A DNA stretch of 64,000 nucleotides, taken from assembly GCA_905183005.1 (NCBI GenBank), contig CAJJDO010000119.1, positions 186,001 to 250,000 on the forward strand, given 5' to 3'. Below are positions 35,793-47,961 of this stretch, piece by piece; position 1 is the stretch's first letter; each line of letters begins with the position of its first letter. The stretch comes from Paramecium pentaurelia (Eukaryota; Ciliophora; Oligohymenophorea; Peniculida; Parameciidae). The notes under the pieces are model-generated. The model made no database searches. It was not told the DNA's origin and was given only the letters and a program-made list of their open reading frames with translations. The position numbers and the translations under genes were made by a program.

Positions 35793-38579
35793 CATAATCA
35801 TAATCATAATAAATAAATATTCATAATAATTAAGTAGAATTTAAAAGCTTCATTAATTAAAATAATAGTTAAAATAAAAATTAAGAAGATTTTGAATAAA
35901 AATAATAAGATTTAGGTTATTAAAATATTAATATACTTTAAAAAGGGATTAATGATCATTAATTTATTCCATAATAAGGATAAATTTAAATTCATAATTA
36001 AGATTAAACTAATAATAATTTAGGTTTAGAATAGTAAAATGAGTTTCTACTTTAAAACTAATAAAATACTAACGAATAATTAGAAAGGAATTAAATAAGA
36101 GAATAGAAATAGATTTAAATGTAAAATGAAGAGATGGAATAAATTTAGAAGAGAAATCAATTATTATATAGTCATTATAATAATGTTATCAATGAATATA
36201 TAAATAATGATGAATTGATTGGGAATTCAAATTAGAAAGATGATTATTTAAAATAAATTTAACTATTACAAAATAAATAAATTGAAGAAGAAGAATATGA
36301 AGATAACATGAATGATGAAGTTGAAAATGAAAATGAAGAGTTTACTTAGTAATAATCAAAATAACAATAAACAAATAAATAAAAGAATAATGAATGTATG
36401 ATTTAAGTAAAATAAAATTAAGAATAAAGAAATTCTATTAAAAATTAAATTAATTCAAAGCAGAGTGTAAGTTAATAATCTTAAAGAAAATTAGATTAGA
36501 AAAATAAACCATCAATAAATCAGAAAGGGAATGTACAAAAACAATTAACAATGGAATCTAGAAAATGTATATTAATTTATTAATATAAAATAGCTGATGA
36601 TATTCATGAATAAGAGAGTGATCATGATTAAATAAATGCTGGCAAATTAAAACCAAATAAAGAATAAGGAGTTAAATAACTTGGAAAGATTGATTAAAGT
36701 AAATAGAAGGTAGTACTTGAAACTAAATAAAAGGTTATTCTTACTGATAAAGAGAAAATGGATGAAATTAATAACATTTGTAAAGAAATGGGATTAGATG
36801 AATTCAAGGGAAAATAATAATAATCAGCTATTCCAACTTAAATAAATAAAGCAATAACCCCAAGTACTAACAATAGACCAAAGAATCCATAATCTAAATA
36901 TATTTAGAAAATGCTTTAATGCATTGATGATTCAAAATTAGAAGATTATTCTGATATTGTCCCAACGTTTTAACATTTATTTAGTGGATTCTTCAATAAT
37001 TAACTTCATTATAATCATTTAGATGTAATGAGAGAAATATTTAGTATTTTCTCATAACACATTGATAAAGTTGATAATGTTGAATCTCTCTTAAGTAGGT
37101 ACAAATCAAATCCTTTAGCAATTAATCCTAATGAACTTGTTTATATTAATGATCCACATAGATTAATACAATATTCCACAAGAACTGGGGTTGATATACA
37201 ATAATATATTTAAAGATAGATGGTCTTTAATAAACGACTTTAAAATGATTCAACAAATTTAGGAAAGTAAGAAAGATATTTTAGAGTAGTGAAAACAAAA
37301 GAAGAGGTATATGGTAATAAATATAATAACAATAGATATAATAACTAGGTCATTTATGAGAAAATAAGGATGGACAGAATTACCTCATGGAATTGGACTT
37401 AGAACATCATGGAATGTATTATGGACTTGGTCAAAACCATAGATTGATTTAAATAAATTGCTTCTTTTTTAAAAAGTCAATCATTTTCCATTTAATAAGA
37501 ATTTAGGGAGGAAAGATTTATTAAAGAAAAATATAGAAAGATGTTAAAAACTAGGAACTAAAGCTTAATAAATTTTTGATATAATTCCCTCAACATTTTT
37601 GTTGCCAAAAGAATATGTATAATTTATGGAAAAGTTTTATAAAGACTCTGAAATAGAAGGATAATAGAATATTTGGATTATGAAACCTACAGGGAAATCT
37701 AGAGGTAGAGGAATAACAGTATTAAATGATATATCAGATGTAATGTATGCTGAACCTGTAGTATTATAGAAATATCTTAAAAATCCATTATTATTAAAGG
37801 GACATAAATTTGATATGAGAATATATGTGCTTGTAACATCATTTAATCCTTTAGAAGTGTTTCTTTACAAAGAAGGATTTGCTCGTTTAACAACATAACC
37901 TTTTACTCTTGATATTAATGATCTTAAAAATTAACTTGTTCATTTAACTAATTTTGCAGTACAAAAGACTCATGTGTAAATATAGGATTTAGAGTCATAA
38001 TTAGGAGGCTGTAAAATATCCTTAAGATAATTGAGAGAGAAACTAATTGATAGAAATATAGATTGGAGTAAGATTTGGGAGTAAGTGTAAGATATAGTAT
38101 TAAAATCTTTGGTTGCTTGTTAATCTGAAATACCCAATAATCCTAATAGTTTTGAATTATTTGGTTATGATATTATAATAGATACAAATTAAAAATGTTG
38201 GCTATTAGAAGTAAATGCTTCTCCATCTTTAGCTAGGGATTACATTTTAGATGAATTAATAAAATAATAGTTGATTGATGATATATTTGATTTGATTGAT
38301 AGTCCAAATTATGATAGATAAAGATTATGTGAAGTATTGGAGAGAAGAATTTAAGAGGAATAAGGATGTAAATCTGTAATTAATACTATGAACAATTCTA
38401 AATTACAATTATAAAGAGATTTAAATTATATTTTAAATGGTACTCATTTACGTAGATATGGGGAAATGCCAAAATAAATGGGAGGATTTATGAGATTGGC
38501 TCCTTCAGATAAATATGATAAGTTGAAATCTTTAGTTTAAAGTTATAAAACAATCAATGGTAGAGGAACTATAGATTGA
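34646..38579 (+). CDS. Tubulin tyrosine ligase-like protein (TTLL, probable polyglutamylase) with long Gln-rich N-terminus
   Basis: The C-terminal ~430 residues form a TTL domain. It holds GLRTSWNVLWTWSKPQ, FNKNLGRKDLLKKNI, PSTFLLPKEY, the ATP-grasp lysine segment WIMKPTGKSRGRGI, VLQKYLKNPLLLKGHKFDMR, LTNFAVQK and the metal-binding LLEVNASPSL. The KxxGKSRGRGI version is typical of polymodifying TTLLs (TTLL2/9/10 types), which add glutamate chains to axonemal or cortical tubulin. The preceding ~850 residues are poor in order and rich in Gln/Asn/Lys, including a 23-codon Gln run at 35723-35791 written almost wholly as TAA. A 22-nt intron near 37309-37330 is needed before the TTL domain. I cannot exclude that the N-terminal part is a separate gene, but no TGA interrupts it. 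Confidence 0.85.
35723..35791 (+). repeat. (TAA)n microsatellite coding 23 glutamines
   Basis: Twenty-three consecutive TAA/TAG codons (one TAG) in the open frame of the TTLL gene, followed by alternating Gln-Ser. It is direct evidence that TAA is sense in this genome. Confidence 0.85.
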
Positions 38580-38670
38580 GTTTATTATTTTATATTTTAT
38601 AATATACTTTTAATCTACACAATCAATCATTTTTATAACAATTTATAAATAAAATTATTAGTAATTTATT

Positions 38671-40083
38671 ATGTTTTAATTTTCAGACAAATAAATTTCA
38701 GAAAATAAAAGAAGAAAATCAGAATTAGCATCATTAATAAATGAATTAACTATTGATTAAAAGATATCTTTATGTGTTGAAATTTTAGAAAAGAATCCAG
38801 AACATCGTAAATCAGAAGATATCCAAGTACAATATAATATTATAACTAGGTTATTTAAGCATTTACAAGCTAAAATAAATTTTTAAAATAGATTTAATAA
38901 GAAGAAGGCGAAATAACCTTAAGAGAATGTTATAAAAGAATGTTCATTGAAATTTACGAAGAAGTATAAATTATAAAAATATAAAGAATTAAGTAGTATT
39001 AGAATAAGGAGATAAGGCTTATTCATTTTTTATCATATTGAGTGGCAATGTATCTGTTTATGTGTACAAAGATCCTAAACTTGATATTAAAATAGAAGGT
39101 TTGGATAGAGCAACTATAATAAAAAAAAGGTAAATAGATTAAAAATATAAGAGAGATCATTTAATACAAATAAACTCATTTAAGGTGAAAGTTTTGGAGA
39201 AATGGCATTATTAAATGATAATTTAAGATCAGCCAGTATTATTTGTGATAGTAAATGCATATTTGGAGTTCTAAATAAAAAGGATTATAAAGAAATATTA
39301 TAAAAAGTATATGAAAATAGAGTCAATTAATAATTAAAAGAATTTCATTCCTGTATGAGATAATATAATGTTTCGACAAAACTATTAGATATACTTTTTA
39401 ATGCTTTTCAAAGTTTCCATTATTAATTTCGATAAACTGTTTATAGTCAAGGTCAATAAAGTAAATAAGAAATATATTTAATTAAAAATGGAGAATTCCT
39501 TATTACAGAAAATAATGATAATTTATCCAGTCCTAAAAAATTTGTTTCATATGTGGCATTATTATAAAAAGGTCAATTTTTTGGAGATCATGAATGCTTT
39601 CTGAATATTGAAAAACGTTAACAAAATGTTATTTGTAATTCTGAAAATGGAGTAGTCTTAAAAATTTAACTTAGTAGTTTAATTTAAAGACTATAATCTA
39701 CTAATTAAATGCATTTATATGATTAATTAAGAAATGCTTGTTTATAAAGAGAATAAGTAAGATTGGAAAGAAAATCAAGACAAGTTACTCAAGATGAAAA
39801 TTATTTTATTGACATGAAATACGTTAAATAAAGAAATCTTACTTATCAAGTTAAAAGTGTTCGATCTGCTAGAAGAAATACCTTTAGTATTCGAAGTCCA
39901 TTATAAATGGCTTAAGATGTTATTAAGAATAAAAAACAAGTCTACTTATAATTATATAAAGAAGAAGATTATCGACCATAAACTTAATAAAAACTAGCAC
40001 GTACATTCAGACCAAATATCTAATAACTAAGAAGACAGACTTGGGAATAATTCTTAATAAATGATTAAAAGTATATCAATTGA
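38671..40083 (+). CDS. Protein with two cyclic-nucleotide-binding domains
   Basis: Two cNMP-binding folds are visible. The first has VVLEQGDKAYSFFILSGNVSVYV and GESFGEMALLNDNLRSASI, close to the phosphate-binding cassette FGE-A-L----R-A. The second has QTVYSQGQQSKQEIYLIKNGEF and GQFFGDHECFL, where Asp replaces the usual Glu and the Arg-Ala of the cassette is not clear, so it may be degenerate. There is no kinase or channel part. The C-terminus is basic (YVKQRNLTYQVKSVRSARRN...). Introns of 23 nt near 38826 and 23 nt near 38969 set the frame; the N-terminal LTIDQKISLCVEILEKNPEHR resembles ciliate cNBD proteins. Its stop overlaps the end of the convergent MORN gene. Confidence 0.85.
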
Positions 40084-41154
40084 TACGAATTCCATTTTTC
40101 CATTCACCATTAGATATCTTACCGTTTGGTAATCTTAGTAATGCCTTCCCATGTTGTTTATCATTTTACCACTCTCCTTCATATGTTCTACCATCAGGAA
40201 ACTTCAAAATGCCTTATCCATGTTTTTAATCATTTACAAAATCTCCTTCATATATTTTCCCATCTGGCCATACATACTTACCTTTTCCATTTCTATTTTT
40301 ATTATATTATATACTTTTTATTATTTTTCCAATATCCTTGATAATATTTGTTATCTGGCCAACTGTATTTTCCATATCCATCAATATTATTACCTTTAAA
40401 CTCTCCTTCATATTTAGCTCCATCAATCCATAAAAATTTACCCAATCCTTCCTTCTTTCCATGCTTATAAAACCCTTCAAAATAACTACTTTTACTCTTA
40501 TCACCATACCTTCCATCTGGCCATTTTTCACATCCTTTACCATGTTATAAATCATGTTCCCATAAACCAGTATAAGTTGCTCCATCTTCATGAATATATG
40601 TGCCTAATCCATGTGCTTCATCATTCTCCCATTAACCTTCATAAACCTCTCCATTTGAATGAATCAATCTACCTCTTCCATGAGCATTTCCTTATTAGAA
40701 ATAACCTTCATATTTTGATCCATCCTTAAATATATTTTCTTGCATAATATACCTCACATATTAGTATACCTTTGCCATGTCTTAATTCATTTAACCACTC
40801 TCCAAAATACATAGCCCCATTTTCTAATTTGCTTGGTGCTTTCAGAACCTTCTAATGAACGAATTAATCATTTATATCATCAATTCCAAATTCAAATGGA
40901 GGTAGCTGCCTCTAACCCACATTAATCACACTTGTGGAATACCTACCTAAAAAACAGAGGCTACGTTCTTAACTATTCATTAACACTTTCGTTATATTTT
41001 TGTAATTGCATTTTCCATACTCTTTAACGAGCTTACCAGCCACGGATCCAGGATTACATTTTTATAATCTTTTGTTCCTAACTCTTTGAAAGTTCTAAAC
41101 TTTGCCATTTTGGTTTTTAATTGCCTCTAACTTCAATCTAATTTATTGGGTCAT
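40076..41154 (-). CDS. MORN-repeat protein
   Basis: From about residue 110 the protein is a run of at least nine MORN repeats: MYFGEWLNELRHGKG, VYEGQWENDEAHGLG, TYTGLWEHDLQHGKG, YFEGFYKHGKKEGLG, KYEGEFKGNNIDGYG, YYQGYWKNN, IYEGDFVNDQKHGQG, TYEGEWQNDKQHGKA and a final SNGEWKNG. Such repeats form elongated beta-sheets that link membranes to the cytoskeleton; in ciliates many sit in the cortex or basal apparatus. The N-terminal ~100 residues (MTQQIRLKLEAIKNQNGK...) have no recognised domain. I chose ATG at 41154 because it alone stays in frame with the first exon; a second ATG at 41108 is out of frame. An intron of ~33 nt lies near 40750. Confidence 0.88.
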
Positions 41155-41187
41155 TTTTCCAACAGGTACAATTATTTCCCATATAAA

Positions 41188-41208
41188 ATATATATATATA
41201 TATATATA
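41188..41208. promoter_or_regulatory. (AT)n run in a 56-bp divergent promoter
   Basis: A pure AT run of about 21 bp lies between the start of the MORN gene (minus) and the start of the exchanger gene (plus), only 56 bp apart. The two genes must share this spacer. Confidence 0.5.
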
Positions 41209-41210
41209 AA

Positions 41211-43071
41211 ATGTATTGGCATTAAGTTGAATCTCCATATGAACCAAAGATCTTTACATGTTAAAAATCTGATTTCATGTAAGCAAGTGAACACAGTTAA
41301 TAATGTTTTATTGCATAATAGTATTGTTAACATGATTTTTTATATTTCAATTATAGCATCTTGAGTTATTGTTGGTTAAATGGATCTATTATGGTAAATT
41401 AATATTATTAGAAAATAGACAACATTAATAGTATCTGGTTTTGTGGGTTATTAGGTTTATAATGGAATAAGTGAAGTAATAAAAGAATATTTGATTCCTT
41501 CATTGGAAGCTGTGAAAGTGCGTTTTGAAATTTCAGAGATTATGGCAGGAGTTACTCTTTTGGCTTTTGGAAATGGAGCAGGGGATGTACTTACAGCATT
41601 AGTGGCATCATCATATCCTGGAGGCATAGATTACAATATAGGTGCAACAATGGGAGCAGGATTTGTAAATTAAGAACAAAAATATATTTTTTAGTTCTTG
41701 TGTAGTATAGGTGTATATTTAATAACAAAGACATCAAAATCATAAATAAAAATGGATCCTGTTCATTTTTGGAGGAATGTGGGATTTCAATTAATTTCAA
41801 TATTTGTTATTATGGTATTTGGAGTAATAGGTCAAATTTCCTATTTTTCCAGTATCTCACTTACAGTTTTATATTTAATTTTAGTTTCTTTGGTTTACTA
41901 TTAAGAAAGAGACAAAATAATAAAAAGTAGAAAAGATAGTTTAGGTGAGAGAGTTTAAACAGTAAATGAGGCAAAATATGATTTAGAAATAGCTTAGAAG
42001 TTTGATGATATGAAATTAATATTTTTATGGGACAAAAAATCAGATATTGAATAAGCAGCTAAACCAGTAAAGTGGGCAAATCCTTTGATTAGATTAAATT
42101 ATGTGTCTGGAGATACAAGAGTTAAAATGCTTGCTAAGAAATTTAGATCAACAGTAAAACTTACGATGGCTAATTTGGATACATAAAAATAGAAATGGGA
42201 AAAATTATCATTACATGAGAAAGTCAGAGCAATAATTATCTATCCATTATAAATGATATTAAAATTTACTTTACCAAAGCCTTAAGAAGATCAATTTGAC
42301 AAAAATTAAGCTTTAAGTAATTAATTAATTTTTATGTATATTTTATTATAGTTTTCCCAATACCTGGATCAGTTTTCTTTGTTTCTGTTGTTTTTAGTTT
42401 CCCTGATTGGTGGGTTTACTTTTTAGCATTAATGTTTGGATTTGGAATATCAATTTTTATTAATACTACTACTCCTTCTTAAAGAAGTCCTCCTTAATAT
42501 TTTTTTTATATCCAATTATATTGTATTTTAGGTTCATTAGTGTGGATATTCTTTTTATCTGGATTACTAATAGATTTCTTATAATTTTGGGCTATAATAA
42601 CAGAATTGAATAAGACATTTTTGGGATTTAGTTTAATAGCTATGGGAAATGTATTACCTGATTGCATCACTTTGGTTTCTTTAGCAGAAGAAGGTTATGG
42701 TATATTATTAATATTAATAATAGCAATAATGGCATTAAATGGAATATATTGTAATTGATTTAACTAATACGATAGTTGGTTAAATGTTTACTAATTTGAT
42801 TGGATTTAGTGTTGCATTTCTTAAACAAAACTTTGTAAATTCAGGACCAATCAAATTCAATTTATTTAGTATTATAGACATAGAATAAAATGCTTTTAAA
42901 TTAATGGTCATTTTAGCTGCATTTCTTAATCTCATATTTACATTAATTATGGTAGTTCGTAATCATTATATAATTACCAAATATATAGCTAAGGTACTAA
43001 CAATTTTTTATTGCATATTTTTTATCTTGTCATCTTTATCTGCTTTTTATCATTCATGGATAAAGAAATGA
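41211..43071 (+). CDS. Na+/Ca2+ exchanger of the NCLX/CCX type
   Basis: The N-terminal lumenal loop has spaced cysteines (FTCQKSDF, QQCFIAQQYC, ILSYCW), as in NCLX. The first alpha-repeat reads IMAGVTLLAFGNGAGDVLTAL and the second FLGFSLIAMGNVLPDCITL, giving the paired GN-x-x-x-D ion-binding motifs. About eleven membrane helices surround a cytosolic loop (residues ~190-330, LGERVQTVNEAKYDLEIAQ...). Introns of 25 nt after the first exon (near 41396) and several small ones near 41665, 42329, 42500 and 42730 are needed. NCLX exchanges Na+ or Li+ for Ca2+ at the mitochondrial inner membrane; plant CCX relatives act at vacuole or plasma membrane. Location here is open. Confidence 0.85.
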
Positions 43072-43370
43072 TATTTATAATAATAATTATACTTATTTTT
43101 TGATTAAATTATTTAATATACTAATAATAATTTTAAATGAAGAGAAGAAGGAATTAAAAAATATATAAATTTAATAAATCTTAAAATGATTAAAACAATT
43201 CTTTTGGGGTTTCTCTTGTAAAATAAACCAAATTCGATTTTTTATATAATTGACTCTAATTTATAAATCAAATTTAGTAGATAAAATTGATAAACATTTA
43301 CTTAGTATTGCATAAAATAATTATAAATTTAAATTCTTATTTATTTCATTTTTTTATTATTTCAAGAATA

Positions 43371-46300
43371 ATGTGGTCTTTAGTCATCAATATTTTAGTG
43401 ATATTAATGTCTTTATAATATATTCTATAAGTATTTAATTAGTGAGATTAAATCTATTAGATTAAATTGGAGATGTAAAATGTATGATTATGTTAATAAC
43501 AATTAAGAGTATTATAAATAGTATTACATATTAATGATTTGTCAGTTTATGATGGAATAGATAGGTAATTATGATCAAAAAAATAATAATTTGAGATAGG
43601 ATTAAGAGATATAAGTAATTGTAGAATTATAATATTAAATAATTAATAATATGAATGCATTCCTATTGATGATATGTATAGCACTGACAAATTAAACAGG
43701 TAAGATAATTATACAATTATATGAGTGAGATATATTGGATTGAATGAGGTAGTAGATGATGCTATTGAAGCCTATGATTATAAGGTATATAGATTAAAAG
43801 TGCATAATCCAGAGAAAATGTAGAATCGTACTTTGATAGTATAATTGTTACCATAGATTGGAAATCCTAAAGTAGCTGTAGATTGTGATATGTAATTATG
43901 AATATTCAATAATAGAGAACCAAAATTATTAGATTATTATGAGTGGTAAACAGGATCTTGGTTTATGTAATAACTCACAATATCATACTAAGAAAGACAA
44001 GCATTAAATTGTACAGATAATGAATTCTATATTGGTGTTTCTAGTGAAGTTGTATCAGGCTACTAATTAGTAACATATATTTGGGATGGCATCCAATAGT
44101 TGGACTATAATATTCCATTAAGGTAAAGTTAAATTACATAATAGTGGTGAATTAGTAGAGAAGGAAATCCTATAATTTAAATTGAAACCAATCTAAACAA
44201 CTGAATAAATTACTTTATAGATTACAGCAAATTAAGTAGAAAAGTATTTAAAGTAATGTACAAGTGAGGATTGTTAAATTACTTAAAGTGATTATGAAGG
44301 CAATGATACTGATACATCTGCACATATTACTTAATCTTCACTTTCTTTTGTTCATACAAATTGTTAAGATTGTTTTTATTTAATTGGATTAAAAAGTGAT
44401 ATGAAGACTCAATTTCGTATTCTAGCCAAACGAAAAGAATAACATATTATTTTAAGAGAAGGAGAATAAGAACAATTTCATGTGGAAGAAGGATTCTATA
44501 TTTATTATCTATATAATATTCCAAATGATACTAATATCAAAAGTATCAAATTCTAAATTACTTAATATAATGGAACCTGTATGATGTTTGGTAGTTCATC
44601 AGAATAATATCCTAATATTACTAATCATGAAATGAAGAGTTCTTCTTAATTGAAAGCTAATAATACTACAACATTTTATTTAAGTGTATATGGTTATACT
44701 CAATGTTAATATGGTATTTACACTTAAGTAGAAAGATATTAAACAATCAATTAAACTCATTTTATATAACTTCAAAGTGGAGTACCACAAAAATATTTAT
44801 CTAGTGATCAATACAGTTTCTTTTATATATAATTACCTTAAAAATAGAATTTTACAATTACATTATAAAATATTGAAGGCAACTTCATTATGTATGTTAA
44901 GTCTAATCTAAAGAATAAAGAAATACCAGATAGTAATAGTTATTAATGGAAGGATACTAAATAAATTGAAATAAATATTGATGATCCTAATTATGCAACA
45001 CAATATTATATTGGAGTATAGAGTTTAAATTAAAATGGTGAATTCATTATCTAATATAGTATGCATGGAGATATTGAATTTTATCAAGTAGGATAATAGA
45101 TTATAGGTACTGTAGCTGAGAAAAAGTTTAGATATTACAAACTACCTATGCAATCTAGAAATCTCACTATTACTAAAGATATTTACTCAGGCAATGATGT
45201 GGTTGATTTAGATATGTTCATATCTTTTGATTAAAAGAATACACATCCAAATATTAAACATTATAATATCTATCTAATTGGTAAGAATTTAACTATTCCT
45301 GATTCGGATTTATAATGTCAATAAAATACTTCTAAAATTAATGATAAGAATCTATGCTATATTTATATATCAGTATCATCATCATCAGGAACTATCTATT
45401 ATACAATATCTACAAAATATAATAATAGTAGAATCTAATTACATGAAGGTTATCCCCAAACTGTCACTTTTGATTAAGAAACTCTATTCTATTATATCCT
45501 TAATTAAAAAGAAATCTCAGTATAATGGTATTCTTATGGAGGAAGTTAAGCAAATATCGAGGCTTATTATGGTAATAAAGATAATTCAGATTTGAAATAT
45601 GAAACATTCAAATCACATTCTTATTTCACTTAATTTTAAAGCATAATAGTCCCAGAAACTGAGAAATATTAAATATTGTATATTCATGTTTAACCTATCG
45701 AACCTCATTATCAAAATGATACATACACTATTGGTATTTATGAAGATGTACAATTATTAACTTTATCAGATCCTATCATAGATAAAGTTTAAAAAGGATA
45801 AACAAAATATTATAAACTTAGTTTAACATAAGATGTTAAATCAATTGAAGTTAATATTCATGTCAAAGGTGGTGGTGAAGATCTTGCAATTCCAAGAATC
45901 TCTAAAGGAAGAGACAAAAGACCAAGTCTATATGAATTTGATTTATATTGGGTAGAAATAATTGGATCAACTTATATTCTTTCAGAATAAAATAATCGTT
46001 ATTTGGAAAAAGATGATTATATAATAGGAGTTTTTGGTTAAATTGATTGTGAATATTAAATTAGTTACAATCTTGATGATGCTAAATTTTTTAATGCTTT
46101 TCTAGGTTTTCCATTTGATGTACTATTTGTTGAAAATATACCTTATAATTATATTTTTAGAGATAATCCAAATGATAAAGAATTTAGAATTATAGTATTT
46201 GCAATATAAGGGAAATTATAAATAAGAGCAAAAAGATTGGATTCTAATGATTATGATGAAACTGTCATTAATAATAATGATACTTTATTTATAAATGAAA

Positions 46301-47961
46301 TTATTGATAAACAAAACTCATATTTAGTAAAGACATGTAAAAATGTTAGTTGCATTTATTTAATTGAAATTACTGCTATTTCAGGTGATAGTAAAGGTTT
46401 AATAGAATTTAGCAGTCATCTATATTAAACTACTTTATATGATGGTCTCTAATGGAGAGAAATTTTGTATGAATCAGAGACTTCTCAATATCACTTTTAT
46501 TCACATGAAAATGTTCAAATTAGTATTTAAATGATAAGTGGTGATATCAAATTATATTTGAAAGAAGGATAAGAATTAAAACATAATGATGAAGCTGATT
46601 TAACATAAAGAGTATAAAATGATACTTAAATTATATTCAAAAAAAAGAATATTAATACATCATTAATTACAATTAAGGCTGAATCATTAGCACCAATTTC
46701 TATATTTAAGATTAGTGCAGCCAGATTCTATAAATAAACTTATACTATTCATTTGGGTTAGATGATGACTTATTATATTAAAGCACAAGATACTATTTAA
46801 TTGTAATATCAATCTATTACTTAATTAATTAATAATCAATCAAAATTCATCACTTTATAAATTTAAAATATTCATTAATCCATAGATAATCTATATATTG
46901 ATATTAGTCATAATTCTATTAAACCTATTAATTATTTTAATAAATATCCAAAAGCTATTTCATATTATTTATATGATTAATTTGGTTTGTATGATATTTC
47001 AATCAAAGCTTTACATAATAATACATATATTAGAGTAATCATTACAAATGGTGAATTAAATGCTTTAATTGATAGTATATCACAATATTAATTAACTAAA
47101 ATTGGATAACCAAATTATTATGAAATATTTTTATAATCAAAATCAAAATTACTCTTGGAAGTCTTCACTTGTTCAGGATCTATTTTAGTATAAGGTACAA
47201 AAAATTAAACTAATCTTGCCAAATAAATATTTGAAATTCAAGTAATGAATTCATCTCAAGAACACATTCAATCAATCTTATAACTTGAAGCAGGTACATA
47301 CTATTTCTTAGTCAAATTAATATCAAGTCATACTTAAGATGATAATAAAAATAAAATTTCATCATATTATATTAAGTAACAAACATTTGATTATGGAGAA
47401 ATAATTCCTTAAACATCATTCTAAATAAGTAACAAATCTATAGATTGGTACAAAGTTGATAATAATTTAATAATCCATATACCAAATTTAATCTAAGTAA
47501 AAAAAGATATTACAATAATCCACATTTCATTTATTGTTAGAATGTAATAAGCAATTGGTGAGAAGAGTCTTGCATGTATGTTTGAATCTAATTATGTTAA
47601 TAACAAGACCAATGTTTATGGTAAATATACTTAGGTTGTGGAATAAAGCACATAAAGTAATATAACAACTGTTACTTTTGCTACAAAAGACCAATAAGCT
47701 AAGTATTTAAGTGTAGTTGGAAAAGTATAATTGTAAATAGAAAATGAAATAGAAGAACTTACATATCCGTTACCAATTATAGAAATGAATTATACTAACA
47801 ATTAGCAGGAATCCACCTAACAATGGGTCTTATTAGGTATATTTCTGACTATCTTGCTTATCACTGGGTTCTTTATATACTTTAATATTAAGAAATAAGT
47901 GCATCATTAAAACCATAACACACTCAATATTGAAATGAATTATTAAACATTTAATAATTGA
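43371..47961 (+). CDS. Very large type I membrane/surface protein of unknown function
   Basis: About 1,500 residues. The start MWSLVINILVILMSLQYIL is a signal peptide. The end carries one membrane helix (WVLLGIFLTILLITGFFIYF) and a short basic tail (NIKKQVHHQNHNTLNIEMNY). The huge ectodomain is rich in Tyr, Ile, Asn and Ser with many Asn-x-Ser/Thr sites. It is built of repeated ~130-residue beta-rich modules, each with a phrase like KYYKLSL, YYKLPM, KFRYYKL or TYYIKAQD before a run of alternating strands. These resemble bacterial-type pre-peptidase C-terminal (PPC) beta-sandwiches, but I am not certain. Cysteines are few. Several introns are required in the first 600 nt, where exon borders are uncertain. 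Probably a cell-surface adhesin or receptor-like protein. Confidence 0.7.

Noticed and set aside
41591..41800. Minus-strand frame within the exchanger
   Set aside because: It is antisense to the first alpha-repeat (FGNGAGDV), which is clearly the coding strand.
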